DNA of 14,807 bases from an uncultured Candidatus Pelagibacter sp. (GCA_905616435.1 CAJQSU010000011.1:1-14807); one strand, 5' to 3'; numbered from the stretch's first letter, positions 1 to 7,907 are shown. Notes: generated from the sequence alone by a model not told the origin. A program made the numbers and translations.

Positions 1-3
1 AAT

Positions 4-9
4 AAAGGA
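4..9 (+). promoter_or_regulatory. Shine-Dalgarno of the binding-protein gene
   Basis: AAAGGA lies 8 bases before the ATG at 18 and supports that start. The promoter of this operon lies upstream of the window and is not visible. Confidence 0.75.
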
Positions 10-17
10 AAAACAAA

Positions 18-1259
18 ATGAAAATCAGAAATATAATCATCACATTAGTTTCTGCAATCGCCCTTTTAATTTCAGCTTCAACGACATCATTTGCAAAAGT
101 TGTTGGAGATAAAATTGTACTAGGTGCAGCTGTTTCATTAACTGGAAAATACTCATCAAATGGTGTTCATACTCAAAATGGCTATAACTTAGCAGTGGAG
201 AGAATTAACAGCATGGGTGGTGTTAAGGTTGGTGGAAAAACTTACAAGTTTGAAATCATTTATTACGATGATGAGTCAAACTCAGGAAGAGCTGCTCAGC
301 TTGCAGAAAGATTAATTCAACAAGATGGTGTTCAGTTCATGCTTGGGCCATACAGCTCAGGACTTACAAAAGCTATGGCACCTGTAACTGAAAAATATGA
401 AGTTCCTATGGTTGAAGCAAACGGTGCATCTAGATCGTTATTCACTAAAGGATACAAATATTTATTTGCAGTACTAGCTCCAGCAAATTTATATCTTGAT
501 GTAGCAATTGATCTTGCTGTTGAAAAAAATGGTGGAAAACCAGTTAAGATTGCAATGGCATTTGAACAAGATGCTTTCTCACAAGATGTGAGATTGGGTA
601 TTGTTGAAGCTGCTGAAAGAACAGGTTCTAAAATCATTATAGATGACAAGTTACCAAAAGAGCTTAACGATATGGCTGCTACTTTATCTAAAGTAAAGGC
701 TACTAATCCAGATGTTCTTGTAGTTTCAGGTCATACCAAAGGTGCTTTGACAGCGATTAGACAAATTTCAGAGATGAAAGTTGATGTGAAAATGCTAGCA
801 ATGACTCACTGCGATGCTGCTAAATTATCTAAGCAACATGGTAAAGCTTCCGAGTATGCACTCTGTGCTTCTCAGTGGCATAAATCCCTATCATACAAAG
901 ATAAATTCTTTGGTGGTGGTATGAAATATGACGCTGACTTTACTAAAGAGTTTGGATATGCACCGCCATACCAAGCTGCAGAATCATCTGCTGCTTTATT
1001 AGTCTACAAAGATGCGTTCGAAAGAGCACAATCATTTGATACTAAAAAAGTTAGAGATGCTTTAGCTGCAACTGATATGCAAACTTTTTATGGAAACATA
1101 AAATTTGCTGAGGGTGGACAGAACGTATCTAAGCCAATGGTACTTTTTCAAGTATCATGTAACGATGATGGTAGTAAGTGTGAAAACAAAGTTGTTGCCC
1201 CTACGAAATGGGCATCTGCTGAGTTGGTACACCCAATCCCATCTTGGTCAAAAAGATAA
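18..1259 (+). CDS. HAAT-family ABC transporter periplasmic substrate-binding protein (LivJ-like)
   Basis: Periplasmic receptor that would bind a small solute and deliver it to the permease/ATPase encoded downstream. Residues 1-26 form a Sec signal peptide (Lys/Arg start, hydrophobic core, SFA|K cleavage). The mature protein begins with the usual strand of the family (DKIVLGAAVSLTGKYSSNG, 31-49), followed by the GYNLAVERIN helix and YYDDESNSG (82-90), which match the Peripla_BP_6 / Leu-Ile-Val-binding fold. The length of 413 is slightly long for LivJ and closer to members that bind amides, aromatic acids or other non-amino-acid ligands. Four cysteines (265, 283, 381, 388) could form two disulfides; the C-terminal pair is seven residues apart. 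The ligand cannot be read from the sequence. The gene is followed by an intrinsic terminator before the permease gene, which would favour excess binding protein. Family assignment is firm; substrate is unknown. Confidence 0.93.
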   Translation: MKIRNIIITLVSAIALLISASTTSFAKVVGDKIVLGAAVSLTGKYSSNGVHTQNGYNLAVERINSMGGVKVGGKTYKFEIIYYDDESNSGRAAQLAERLIQQDGVQFMLGPYSSGLTKAMAPVTEKYEVPMVEANGASRSLFTKGYKYLFAVLAPANLYLDVAIDLAVEKNGGKPVKIAMAFEQDAFSQDVRLGIVEAAERTGSKIIIDDKLPKELNDMAATLSKVKATNPDVLVVSGHTKGALTAIRQISEMKVDVKMLAMTHCDAAKLSKQHGKASEYALCASQWHKSLSYKDKFFGGGMKYDADFTKEFGYAPPYQAAESSAALLVYKDAFERAQSFDTKKVRDALAATDMQTFYGNIKFAEGGQNVSKPMVLFQVSCNDDGSKCENKVVAPTKWASAELVHPIPSWSKR

Positions 1260-1271
1260 TACCTAATATGT

Positions 1272-1303
1272 AAAATGCTCCCTAGTAATAGGGGGCATTT
1301 TTT
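1272..1303 (+). terminator. Intrinsic terminator / attenuator between binding protein and permease
   Basis: A 13-bp inverted repeat (1272-1284 with 1289-1301, one T-G wobble) with a GTAA loop contains a GC-rich core (GCTCCC with GGGGGC) and runs into a T tract. It lies only 12 bases after the binding-protein stop and 20 bases before the LivH-like start. No clear promoter was found between them. Partial termination here would give more binding-protein transcript than permease transcript. Confidence 0.85.
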
Positions 1304-1322
1304 ATAAATATCTAAAAAATTT

Positions 1323-2216
1323 ATGGATTTATTAATTTTCCAAGCTCCTATTTTAATGGTTCAAGCGTCAATGGATGGAATACTTCTTGGTATTCTATTT
1401 GCACTAATTGCTTACGGAATGGCATTGCAGTGGGGAGTAATGAACATAATTAACATTGCTCAAGGAGAATTAGTAATAATGGGTGGATACATTGCATATT
1501 TTATGTATTTATCAGGAATTCACCCAGCCTTTGGAGTAATTGTGTCACCAATCATTATGTATTGTGTCGGTTGGGGAATGTACAAACTTGTTATTAATAA
1601 AGTTGTCGATAAAGATTTGTTCACTTCAATACTTGCTACATTTGGAATTAGTATTTTAGCTCAACAACTAATGAATTTTGCATTTGGTGCAGACGTAGTA
1701 GTCGCTCAGTCAAATTTTGGAACAACAATGTTATTTAACAATTCAGTTACACTTCCTAACGCAAAAATATTCTCAGGAGCAGTTTGTGTAATATCTGCAA
1801 TTATTCTTGTCATCTACATGAAGAAATCGAAATTAGGAAGAGCAATTAGAGCAACCGCTCAAAACGCAAGAGCAGCAAAAATTTTAGGTGTTGATACTGA
1901 GAAAGTTTATGCAGCAACTTTTGGTATTAATGCAGCTTTATGTGGAATAGCAGGAGCATGTATTGCAATCACATTTACACTTCACCCTTATACGGGATTA
2001 CCTTACACAGTTAGATCTTTCATGATTGTAATTATTGCAGGGCTTGGAAATTTACCAGCTGTTGCAATATCTGGTATGGGTCTAGGAGTATTTGAGGAAT
2101 GGTCAGATTACTTGCTCGGTACAGAATTTAGAATTGCAGCAGTATTCTCGCTACTAGTCATCATACTAGTCTACAGAAGATTCAAGTTAGCAAGAAAAAG
2201 AGAGTATCTAAAATAA
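1323..2216 (+). CDS. LivH-like HAAT ABC transporter permease
   Basis: Inner-membrane permease, one half of the translocation channel. At 297 residues it matches the usual LivH length (about 290-310). It has the family sequence NIINIAQGELVIMGGY (41-56) after the first helix and the cytoplasmic ATPase-coupling loop GRAIRATAQNARAAKILGVD (172-191), with hydrophobic segments on both sides. The ATG at 1323 has no convincing Shine-Dalgarno; the in-frame Met codons at residues 12 and 17 are less likely because they would remove the amphipathic N-terminus typical of the family. The stop overlaps the hydrolase start by one base (TAATG). With the LivM-like protein at 3352 and ATPases at 4404 and 5144 it forms a complete importer. 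Confidence 0.93.
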   Translation: MDLLIFQAPILMVQASMDGILLGILFALIAYGMALQWGVMNIINIAQGELVIMGGYIAYFMYLSGIHPAFGVIVSPIIMYCVGWGMYKLVINKVVDKDLFTSILATFGISILAQQLMNFAFGADVVVAQSNFGTTMLFNNSVTLPNAKIFSGAVCVISAIILVIYMKKSKLGRAIRATAQNARAAKILGVDTEKVYAATFGINAALCGIAGACIAITFTLHPYTGLPYTVRSFMIVIIAGLGNLPAVAISGMGLGVFEEWSDYLLGTEFRIAAVFSLLVIILVYRRFKLARKREYLK

Positions 2217-3352
2217 TGAAAAAAATAATCTTAATAATAATTACAATTCTTTTTACAACAATCGTTCATGCAGACCATTATAAAAAAAAGATTAATATAA
2301 AAGAGTTTAGCCCCAATCAGCACTGTTCCAAAAAAAAATCACTTTTAGTACCAGCCTCTAAAGTATTTCCAGGAGGTGAGTTTATTAAATTTAATTCTTA
2401 TACAGGCTTTGATCAAAGAGCTGTAATTGTTGGTGCACATAAAAAACATCCAATAGAAATTACTAGCTATCTATTATTACCAGAAGGATCGGGTAAAGTT
2501 CCGATTGTTATTTGGGCACATGCAAGTGGTGGAGCAGATGCTTACATCTTTAGTGAGTTTATAAATAGTGGCCAAAAAAAACTTTTAGACTTGGGTATTG
2601 GCGTAATGTTTGTAGATAACTTTTGTAGCAGAGGTGTAACAAGTACGTGGAGAGATCAATCCAAAGCTACTATTGCTTCTGCAGCTATAGATACAATGAT
2701 GGCTTATAAGGTTTTGAAAACTCATCCAAGATCAAATGGCAAGATAGGTCTAACTGGACACTCAAGAGGGGGAACTAATGCTCTTATGGTTTCTGATGTT
2801 AAGTTTACATCTTTGTTTTTAGAAGGAACAGAAGGTTTTGATGCAATTATAGGTGAGGCAGCTGAATGTAGAATGTCAGGTTTATTTTTAGAACCTGAAA
2901 TTACAAGTAATACTAAAATGCTTTATGTTCATGGAAGTATAGATAATCTTACTTTAGCTAAACCTTGTGAAGAACATGTAAAAAAAATTAAAGCTAAACC
3001 AGGACAAATAAAAATTGATATTAAAGAAGGTTGGCATCATGATTGGCATGCTGGATACAAACCAAAAAAAGTAAAGGCAATGACTATGCATACTTGTCCT
3101 GCTGTTCGTATAGATAATGAAGGAAATGTAACTGGGCCAATTGTTGATTTAGGTTTAAAGAAATATAAACTTTTTGCTTCTCAAGCTGAATGGATAAAAG
3201 CAACTGAAGATGAACCAAAAAAAACAATGAAAGCAGTTTTTAAAATGTTTAAGAAAGAAAAATGTTTAAAAAGAGGTGTAACAATAGGTGGTATGCACGG
3301 AGAAGAATATCTACCTCAGTTTATAAACTTCTTTAAAGAAAATTTATCATAA
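2216..3352 (+). CDS. Secreted alpha/beta hydrolase (dienelactone-hydrolase/prolyl-oligopeptidase-like) inside the transporter operon
   Basis: Predicted serine hydrolase exported to the periplasm. Residues 1-19 form a signal peptide (MKK, long Ile/Leu core, VHA|D). The core holds the alpha/beta-hydrolase pattern: oxyanion-side HASGG (102-106), nucleophile elbow GHSRGG (181-186, Ser183), a candidate catalytic Asp243 in YVHGSIDN, and a His-rich candidate acid/base site HHDWH (274-278). Serine rather than cysteine at the elbow separates it from classical dienelactone hydrolase. There are six cysteines (37, 137, 218, 251, 294, 350), which fits disulfides in the periplasm. Both ends are TAATG one-base overlaps with the two permease genes, so it is translated as part of the transporter unit. 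The substrate is unknown; an ester, lactone or amide whose product is then imported is the natural inference. Confidence 0.85.
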   Translation: MKKIILIIITILFTTIVHADHYKKKINIKEFSPNQHCSKKKSLLVPASKVFPGGEFIKFNSYTGFDQRAVIVGAHKKHPIEITSYLLLPEGSGKVPIVIWAHASGGADAYIFSEFINSGQKKLLDLGIGVMFVDNFCSRGVTSTWRDQSKATIASAAIDTMMAYKVLKTHPRSNGKIGLTGHSRGGTNALMVSDVKFTSLFLEGTEGFDAIIGEAAECRMSGLFLEPEITSNTKMLYVHGSIDNLTLAKPCEEHVKKIKAKPGQIKIDIKEGWHHDWHAGYKPKKVKAMTMHTCPAVRIDNEGNVTGPIVDLGLKKYKLFASQAEWIKATEDEPKKTMKAVFKMFKKEKCLKRGVTIGGMHGEEYLPQFINFFKENLS

Positions 3353-4404
3353 TGAATAAAAATACTTTATTATATGCTGGTTTGATAATTTTTGGTTTAG
3401 CTGGAGCATTCATATTCCCAGCTTATAAGCTTCAGTTATCATTTCTTTATATATTAATTGTATTAGCTATGACTTGGGATGTTCAAGGTGGACAGATGGG
3501 TTACAATACTTTTGGAAATATTTTATTCTTTGGAGTTGGAATGTATGTTGCCTCAAGTACACAAATAGCAATGTTCTTTTCGCTTGCTGAATGGACAGAT
3601 GCAGGTGGTGAAAAAACTTTTGTTCATACTATCCCTCAATTTTTTCAAGGTTTTGGAGTTGGTATATTGTTAGCAGGAATTATTCCGACAATAATTGCAG
3701 GAGTGATTGGTTATGGAATTTTGGGTTTAAGAGGACACTACTTTGCAATTTGTACTTTGGCATTAGGAATTGCTGCAGGTGAACTTGCGGGTGGGATTGA
3801 GATTATCGGTGCAGGTCAAGGTATGACTGTTCCAGTTTGGCCAAAAGGATTTGGATCTAATGCATCGTCTTCACAATTTTTATATTATCTAAGTTTTACT
3901 TTAGCACTTGTAACATTTGTTACTCTAAAATGGGCTTACAGCACAAGATTTGGTTTAGTTTTAAATGCGATAAGAGACAATGAAGACAAAGCTGAAGCAA
4001 TGGGAATTCATACAATGAGATACAAAATTATTGGCTGGATGGTTTCTGCATTCTTTGTTGGAATAGCAGGAGGATTAATGGGTCATATTAACGGATACAT
4101 TGAACCAACTGAAATTGCATTTGCTGGTCCAACGTTTGGTGTATTTATGGTTTTAATGGCAATCCTTGGTGGTAAAGGAACTTTATGGGGTCCACTAGTT
4201 GGTGCAACTTTATTTCATTTATTTAAAGAAGGCTTTTGGACTTATTTCTTAGGTTGGCAGTATGTAGCTCTAGGAGTTTTAATTATTGTGATCGTAGTTT
4301 ATTTTCCAGAAGGTGTAATGGGATGGTTAAGAGAAAAGTATCCTGAAAGATTTGGTGAAGTTGTTGATGAAGCTGATCTAAAAGCACAGGTAGAATTAAA
4401 GTAA
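3352..4404 (+). CDS. LivM-like HAAT ABC transporter permease
   Basis: Second inner-membrane permease of the importer. It has 350 residues and multiple hydrophobic segments. Family landmarks are TWDVQGGQMGYNTFGN (41-56), LRGHYFAICTLALG (126-139) and the ATPase-contact loop GLVLNAIRDNEDKAEAMGIH (201-220), followed by the conserved stretch ending in ILGGKGTLWGPLVGA (271-285). It ends in a charged cytoplasmic tail. The gene starts in the TAATG overlap with the hydrolase stop and ends in another TAATG overlap with the LivG-like gene. In most Liv operons livH and livM are adjacent; here the hydrolase separates them. Confidence 0.93.
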   Translation: MNKNTLLYAGLIIFGLAGAFIFPAYKLQLSFLYILIVLAMTWDVQGGQMGYNTFGNILFFGVGMYVASSTQIAMFFSLAEWTDAGGEKTFVHTIPQFFQGFGVGILLAGIIPTIIAGVIGYGILGLRGHYFAICTLALGIAAGELAGGIEIIGAGQGMTVPVWPKGFGSNASSSQFLYYLSFTLALVTFVTLKWAYSTRFGLVLNAIRDNEDKAEAMGIHTMRYKIIGWMVSAFFVGIAGGLMGHINGYIEPTEIAFAGPTFGVFMVLMAILGGKGTLWGPLVGATLFHLFKEGFWTYFLGWQYVALGVLIIVIVVYFPEGVMGWLREKYPERFGEVVDEADLKAQVELK

Positions 4405-5144
4405 TGGCTATATTAGATATATCAAATGTAAGTAAGTCTTTTGGTGGTGTTAAAGCCAACGTTGATATTTCAATGTCAGTTGAACAAGGTGAAATCGTTG
4501 GATTAATTGGTCCAAATGGATCTGGTAAAACTACTTTATTTAACTCAATTGTAGGAACTTATCCAATCGACAATGGTTCAATTAAATTTGATGGCACAGA
4601 AGTTTCAGAACTACCAGTTCCTGTTGTTGCAAAACTTGGACTACTTAGAACATTTCAACAAACTAGAATTTATGGAAAATTAAACTGTATTCAAAACATG
4701 CTAATAAGTAATAAGCCAGAAAATGATGGAATATTAACAGTATTTCAAAAGATACCATCAGATTTAACTGATAAAGCAGAGACGTTATTAAAATTTGTAG
4801 GCCTTCATCAAAAAAGAAAACTTAGAGCTGGAGATCTTTCTTTTGGACAGCAAAAATTACTAGAACTTGCTATGGCATTAATGAATGAACCTAAAATGCT
4901 TTTATTGGACGAGCCAACAGCCGGAATTAACCCTACATTAATTAATGGAATTATTGATCGTTTGATTACTGTTAATAAAGATTATGGAATTACTTTATTA
5001 GTTATAGAGCATAATATGAAAGTAATCATGAATTTAGCACAAAGGGTTTTTTGTTTAGCACACGGTCAAATGTTAGCAAATGGAACACCAGATGAAATTA
5101 AAAATGATAAGCGTGTTCTGGATGCTTACTTGGGAGCTCAATAA
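4404..5144 (+). CDS. LivG-like HAAT ABC transporter ATPase
   Basis: Cytoplasmic ATP-binding subunit. It carries Walker A GPNGSGKTT (36-44), Q-loop Gln85 in RTFQQTRIY, Walker B MLLLDE (165-170) followed by PTAG, and switch His203 in VIEHNM. Its length of 246 is normal for LivG. The signature is LSFGQ (145-149) instead of LSGGQ, which is a tolerated variant in this family. Both ends are TAATG overlaps, so its translation is likely coupled to that of its neighbours. It pairs with the LivF-like subunit encoded next. Confidence 0.93.
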   Translation: MAILDISNVSKSFGGVKANVDISMSVEQGEIVGLIGPNGSGKTTLFNSIVGTYPIDNGSIKFDGTEVSELPVPVVAKLGLLRTFQQTRIYGKLNCIQNMLISNKPENDGILTVFQKIPSDLTDKAETLLKFVGLHQKRKLRAGDLSFGQQKLLELAMALMNEPKMLLLDEPTAGINPTLINGIIDRLITVNKDYGITLLVIEHNMKVIMNLAQRVFCLAHGQMLANGTPDEIKNDKRVLDAYLGAQ

Positions 5145-5929
5145 TGTCAAATCAATATGATGTATTAGGAAAAGCTCCAGGACCAGAAGAGTTAAAAAAA
5201 TTATCTCCTGACAACAATCATGTAACGATAAAAAAATTATCAGCTGGTTATGGTAAGATGGAAATACTTCATGATTTTGATTTGTATGCAGGTAAAGCAC
5301 AATCGTTATGTTTAATAGGGCCAAATGGTGCTGGAAAATCTACAATACTTCACTCTATTTATGGTTTCACAAATATTTTTTCAGGACAAATTGAAATTGA
5401 TGGAAAAGAAATTACACATTTAACCCCAGCTCAAAAACTTAGATCATGTGGTATTGCATATATTCTTCAAGATAATTCAGTTTTTCCAGATATGACTGTT
5501 GAGGAAAATTTATTGATGGGTGGATATGCTAAAGAAAATACAGACGAATCTTATCAAGAAGCAGAAAGAATTTTTGAAAAATATGAGAGACTAAGAAATA
5601 GAAGAAATCAACCTGCAAAAGTTTTATCAGGTGGTGAAAGAAGATTGTTAGAAATTTCTAGAGCACTTGTTATGAAACCATCTGTCTTATTAGTTGATGA
5701 ACCATCAATTGGTTTAGAGCCAAGATATATTGATATGGTTTTTGAAATTTTAAGAGATCTTCAAATAACAGAAAAAAAAACAATTATTTTAGTAGAACAG
5801 AATGCCAAAAAAGGATTAGAGTTTGCAGATATTGGTTACGTCTTAGTATCAGGACAAACTGCGATTGCTGGCAAAGGGGATGACTTATTAAAAAACCCTG
5901 ATGTAGGCAGATTATTCCTTGGTGGTTAA
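5144..5929 (+). CDS. LivF-like HAAT ABC transporter ATPase
   Basis: Second ATP-binding subunit, partner of the LivG-like protein. It has Walker A GPNGAGKST (59-67), Q-loop Gln109 (ILQDNSVF), signature LSGGE (161-165), Walker B VLLVDE (181-186), and VEQNAKKG with Gln219 at the switch-His position, which is the rule in LivF proteins. The 261 residues include about 27 extra N-terminal residues before the usual ABC start, a hydrophilic leader of unknown role. No better-placed internal start is evident, and the ATG sits in the TAATG overlap with the previous stop. Another TAATG overlap leads into azlC. Confidence 0.92.
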   Translation: MSNQYDVLGKAPGPEELKKLSPDNNHVTIKKLSAGYGKMEILHDFDLYAGKAQSLCLIGPNGAGKSTILHSIYGFTNIFSGQIEIDGKEITHLTPAQKLRSCGIAYILQDNSVFPDMTVEENLLMGGYAKENTDESYQEAERIFEKYERLRNRRNQPAKVLSGGERRLLEISRALVMKPSVLLVDEPSIGLEPRYIDMVFEILRDLQITEKKTIILVEQNAKKGLEFADIGYVLVSGQTAIAGKGDDLLKNPDVGRLFLGG

Positions 5930-6633
5930 TGGTTAATATAAAATATTTTTTAAAAGGTTTCATCTCCATTAAAGGAGCGGACAGCCCAGCTATCGCACTG
6001 TTTGCAAGTTTTGTAGCCATTGGAGCTTTATTCAAAACTATTGGTCTTAATATTCAAGAAAGTATTTTTTCAACATTTTTGACTTATGCGTTACCAGGTT
6101 CATTAATCATGGCAGAGTCGTTAATTGTTGGCGCTTCATTATTAAATATTTTTTTGGCAGTTTGGTTGGTTAATGCAAGACTTTATCCAATGACTGTATC
6201 ACTATTTCCATTGTTGATGCATAAAAGCCAACCAAAATTAAAGTACTATTTATCTTGTCATTTTATTGCTGTTTCAGCGTGGTTAATAATGAAAGAAAAC
6301 TATAAATCAGTTGAAAGAAAATATCGTTTGGATTTTTGGATTGGTGTAGGTGCAGCGAATTTATCAGTTGCAGTTTTAGCTACTGCATTTGGTTTTTTTA
6401 TAGCAGATTACTTAAACAAAGACATGATGATAGGGTTAGCAATAGTAAATCCAGTTTATTTTATGTGCGTGATGGTTGGAGCAATGAAAACTATTCAAAT
6501 GAGTTTAGCCGTTGTATTGGGATCATTACTTGGAATTGCATTTTATTTTGCATCACCTGAATGGTGCATTTTGCTTGGTGGCTTTACAGCTGGAACTCTT
6601 GCTTTTTTTATAGGAGAATTAAATGGCACTTAA
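5929..6633 (+). CDS. azlC: AzlC family inner-membrane exporter subunit
   Basis: Large subunit of an AzlCD/BrnFE-type two-component exporter; characterised members export branched-chain amino acids or analogues. The 234 residues are mostly hydrophobic and show the AzlC pattern: an N-terminal helix leading to a short GA.FKTIGL loop (32-40), then LTYALPGS (51-58), and the hallmark VNARLYPMT (81-89) with a basic cytoplasmic segment (98-105), then further helices. It overlaps the LivF-like stop by one base (TAATG) and overlaps azlD by 11 bases, the normal AzlC-AzlD arrangement. The substrate here is not established. Placing an exporter directly behind an importer suggests overflow control. Confidence 0.87.
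   Translation: MVNIKYFLKGFISIKGADSPAIALFASFVAIGALFKTIGLNIQESIFSTFLTYALPGSLIMAESLIVGASLLNIFLAVWLVNARLYPMTVSLFPLLMHKSQPKLKYYLSCHFIAVSAWLIMKENYKSVERKYRLDFWIGVGAANLSVAVLATAFGFFIADYLNKDMMIGLAIVNPVYFMCVMVGAMKTIQMSLAVVLGSLLGIAFYFASPEWCILLGGFTAGTLAFFIGELNGT
6612..6616 (+). promoter_or_regulatory. Shine-Dalgarno of azlD
   Basis: AGGAG six bases before the ATG at 6623, inside the end of azlC. It fixes the azlD start. Confidence 0.75.
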
Positions 6634-6946
6634 TATAGTACTGGCAATTTTAGCAACATCTTTAGCAACTTATATTTCAAGATTTCTTGGTGTATTAACA
6701 TCCAAGAAAATAAAACAAAATTCAAAAATTTTTAGATGGTTCAATTGTCTTGCTTACTCAACTTTGTCAGCTTTACTTGCAAGGATAATTATTTTTCCAG
6801 CTGGAGCATTAGCTGAAGTTGATTATCTTGCTAGATTTATAGTCGTTTTTATTTGTTTGATGGTATTTATAATTAGTAAAAAAAACTTTGTTTATCCAAC
6901 AGTTTTATCTGCTTTACTTTTGACATTTTTGAGTTCAAGTTTTTAA
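6623..6946 (+). CDS. azlD: AzlD family small membrane exporter subunit
   Basis: Small partner of AzlC. It has 107 residues with about four hydrophobic segments, and the family's early Arg in TYISRFLGVL (16-25) is visible, as is the AYSTLSALLAR stretch (44-54). Length is typical (about 100-110). It overlaps azlC by 11 bases and has its own Shine-Dalgarno. The 37-base gap after it contains no hairpin terminator, so readthrough into the glutarate-hydroxylase gene is likely. Confidence 0.85.
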   Translation: MALNIVLAILATSLATYISRFLGVLTSKKIKQNSKIFRWFNCLAYSTLSALLARIIIFPAGALAEVDYLARFIVVFICLMVFIISKKNFVYPTVLSALLLTFLSSSF

Positions 6947-6983
6947 GAATTGCTTTTTTTATTAAGTTTAACTAACATTAGAT

Positions 6984-7907
6984 ATGCAAAAATTAGAAGG
7001 TTTTGAAATAATAGAGCATAAGCGATCTAGAAGAATAATTGACATTAAAATTGAAGATGAAATTTTAGATAAGTTAATATTTCCATTTAATAAATTTGAT
7101 ATTACTGCTCTTGAATATAAACCTTTTACTCGTTTTACTATTGCAAAAAGTTTAGATGATTTAACTGCAAGCAAATTAAGCAAATTACTTAATTCAATTG
7201 TAAGAGATAGAGATACAGGTTGTTTTGTAATTGGACCAAAGAACATTAGTTCAAAAATTAATGACAACTTTTTAGTTAAACTATCAACAGCAATTGCACA
7301 TTTGATTGGGATTCCCAATTATGACTCCATGACAGGAAAATATTACGCAAGATTTTTTGTTAAACATGAGGACAAGAGTGACTCGTATTTAAGAAAAGCC
7401 TACAAAAATATGGACCTTCATACAGATGGCACATATGTTAAAGAAGTTACAGATTGGTTATTGATGACCAAAATTGAAGAACAAAATGTTGAAGGAGGAG
7501 ATACAGCCATGTTACATCTTGATGATTGGGAACATTGCAAAGATTTATTTAGTGAGGCAATTGGAAAAAAAAATTTTACTTGGGGTTCCCCTAAAAGTAA
7601 AAATATAGATTATAAGGTGGAGCACCCAGTTTTTTCTTCTGACGGTAATGGCAAGCCTCAAATATCGTATATAGATCAATTCCCTGAGCCCCAAAATATG
7701 TCTCAAGGTAACTTTTTACAAAAACTATCTGATGCTCTAGAAGGCAGTCAAAAAAAAACTATAACTAAATTGCCTGTTGGGTCTATAATTGTTGCAAATA
7801 ACCACTTCTGGCTTCATGGAAGAAAACCTTTTAAAAAGAATAAGAATCTGATTCGTGAGCTTTTAAGAATAAGGGGTAAATTTTTTAAAAACAAACTTTC
7901 AACTTGA
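6984..7907 (+). CDS. glaH: Glutarate 2-hydroxylase, CsiD/GlaH family Fe(II)/2-oxoglutarate dioxygenase
   Basis: Cytoplasmic dioxygenase expected to convert glutarate plus 2-oxoglutarate and O2 to L-2-hydroxyglutarate, succinate and CO2. Similarity to E. coli CsiD/GlaH as I recall it runs nearly end to end: ALEYKPFTRF (42-51), AIAHLIG (103-109), GKYYARF (118-124), SDSYLRK (132-138), HLDDWEH (178-184), YIDQFPEP (229-236). Iron ligands are His146 and Asp148 (LHTDGTY) and His278 (FWLHGR); the 2-oxoglutarate-binding Arg is probably Arg291 (RELLRIRG). The length of 307 is slightly shorter than E. coli's 325 because of the N-terminus. The ATG at 6984 has no clear Shine-Dalgarno. No L-2-hydroxyglutarate oxidase gene (lhgO) is present in the window, unlike the enterobacterial operon. 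Fold and metal site are certain; glutarate as substrate follows from the family. Confidence 0.9.
   Translation: MQKLEGFEIIEHKRSRRIIDIKIEDEILDKLIFPFNKFDITALEYKPFTRFTIAKSLDDLTASKLSKLLNSIVRDRDTGCFVIGPKNISSKINDNFLVKLSTAIAHLIGIPNYDSMTGKYYARFFVKHEDKSDSYLRKAYKNMDLHTDGTYVKEVTDWLLMTKIEEQNVEGGDTAMLHLDDWEHCKDLFSEAIGKKNFTWGSPKSKNIDYKVEHPVFSSDGNGKPQISYIDQFPEPQNMSQGNFLQKLSDALEGSQKKTITKLPVGSIIVANNHFWLHGRKPFKKNKNLIRELLRIRGKFFKNKLST

Noticed and set aside
332..649. Minus-strand open frame within the binding-protein gene
   Set aside because: It is antisense to a clear gene and has no recognisable domain or ribosome binding site.
4836..4850. LSFGQ as a disabling mutation of the ABC signature
   Set aside because: All other ATP-site residues are intact and this variant is tolerated in LivG-type ATPases, so the subunit is probably active.
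6336..6560. Alternative + frame inside azlC
   Set aside because: Overlaps an intact AzlC frame, and its Cys/Ser-rich composition looks like an out-of-frame translation.
6947..6983. T-rich gap between azlD and glaH as a terminator
   Set aside because: There is a T run but no stem of useful length before it.
6968..7318. Minus-strand open frame over the start of glaH
   Set aside because: Shadow of a strongly conserved coding region; no family match seen.
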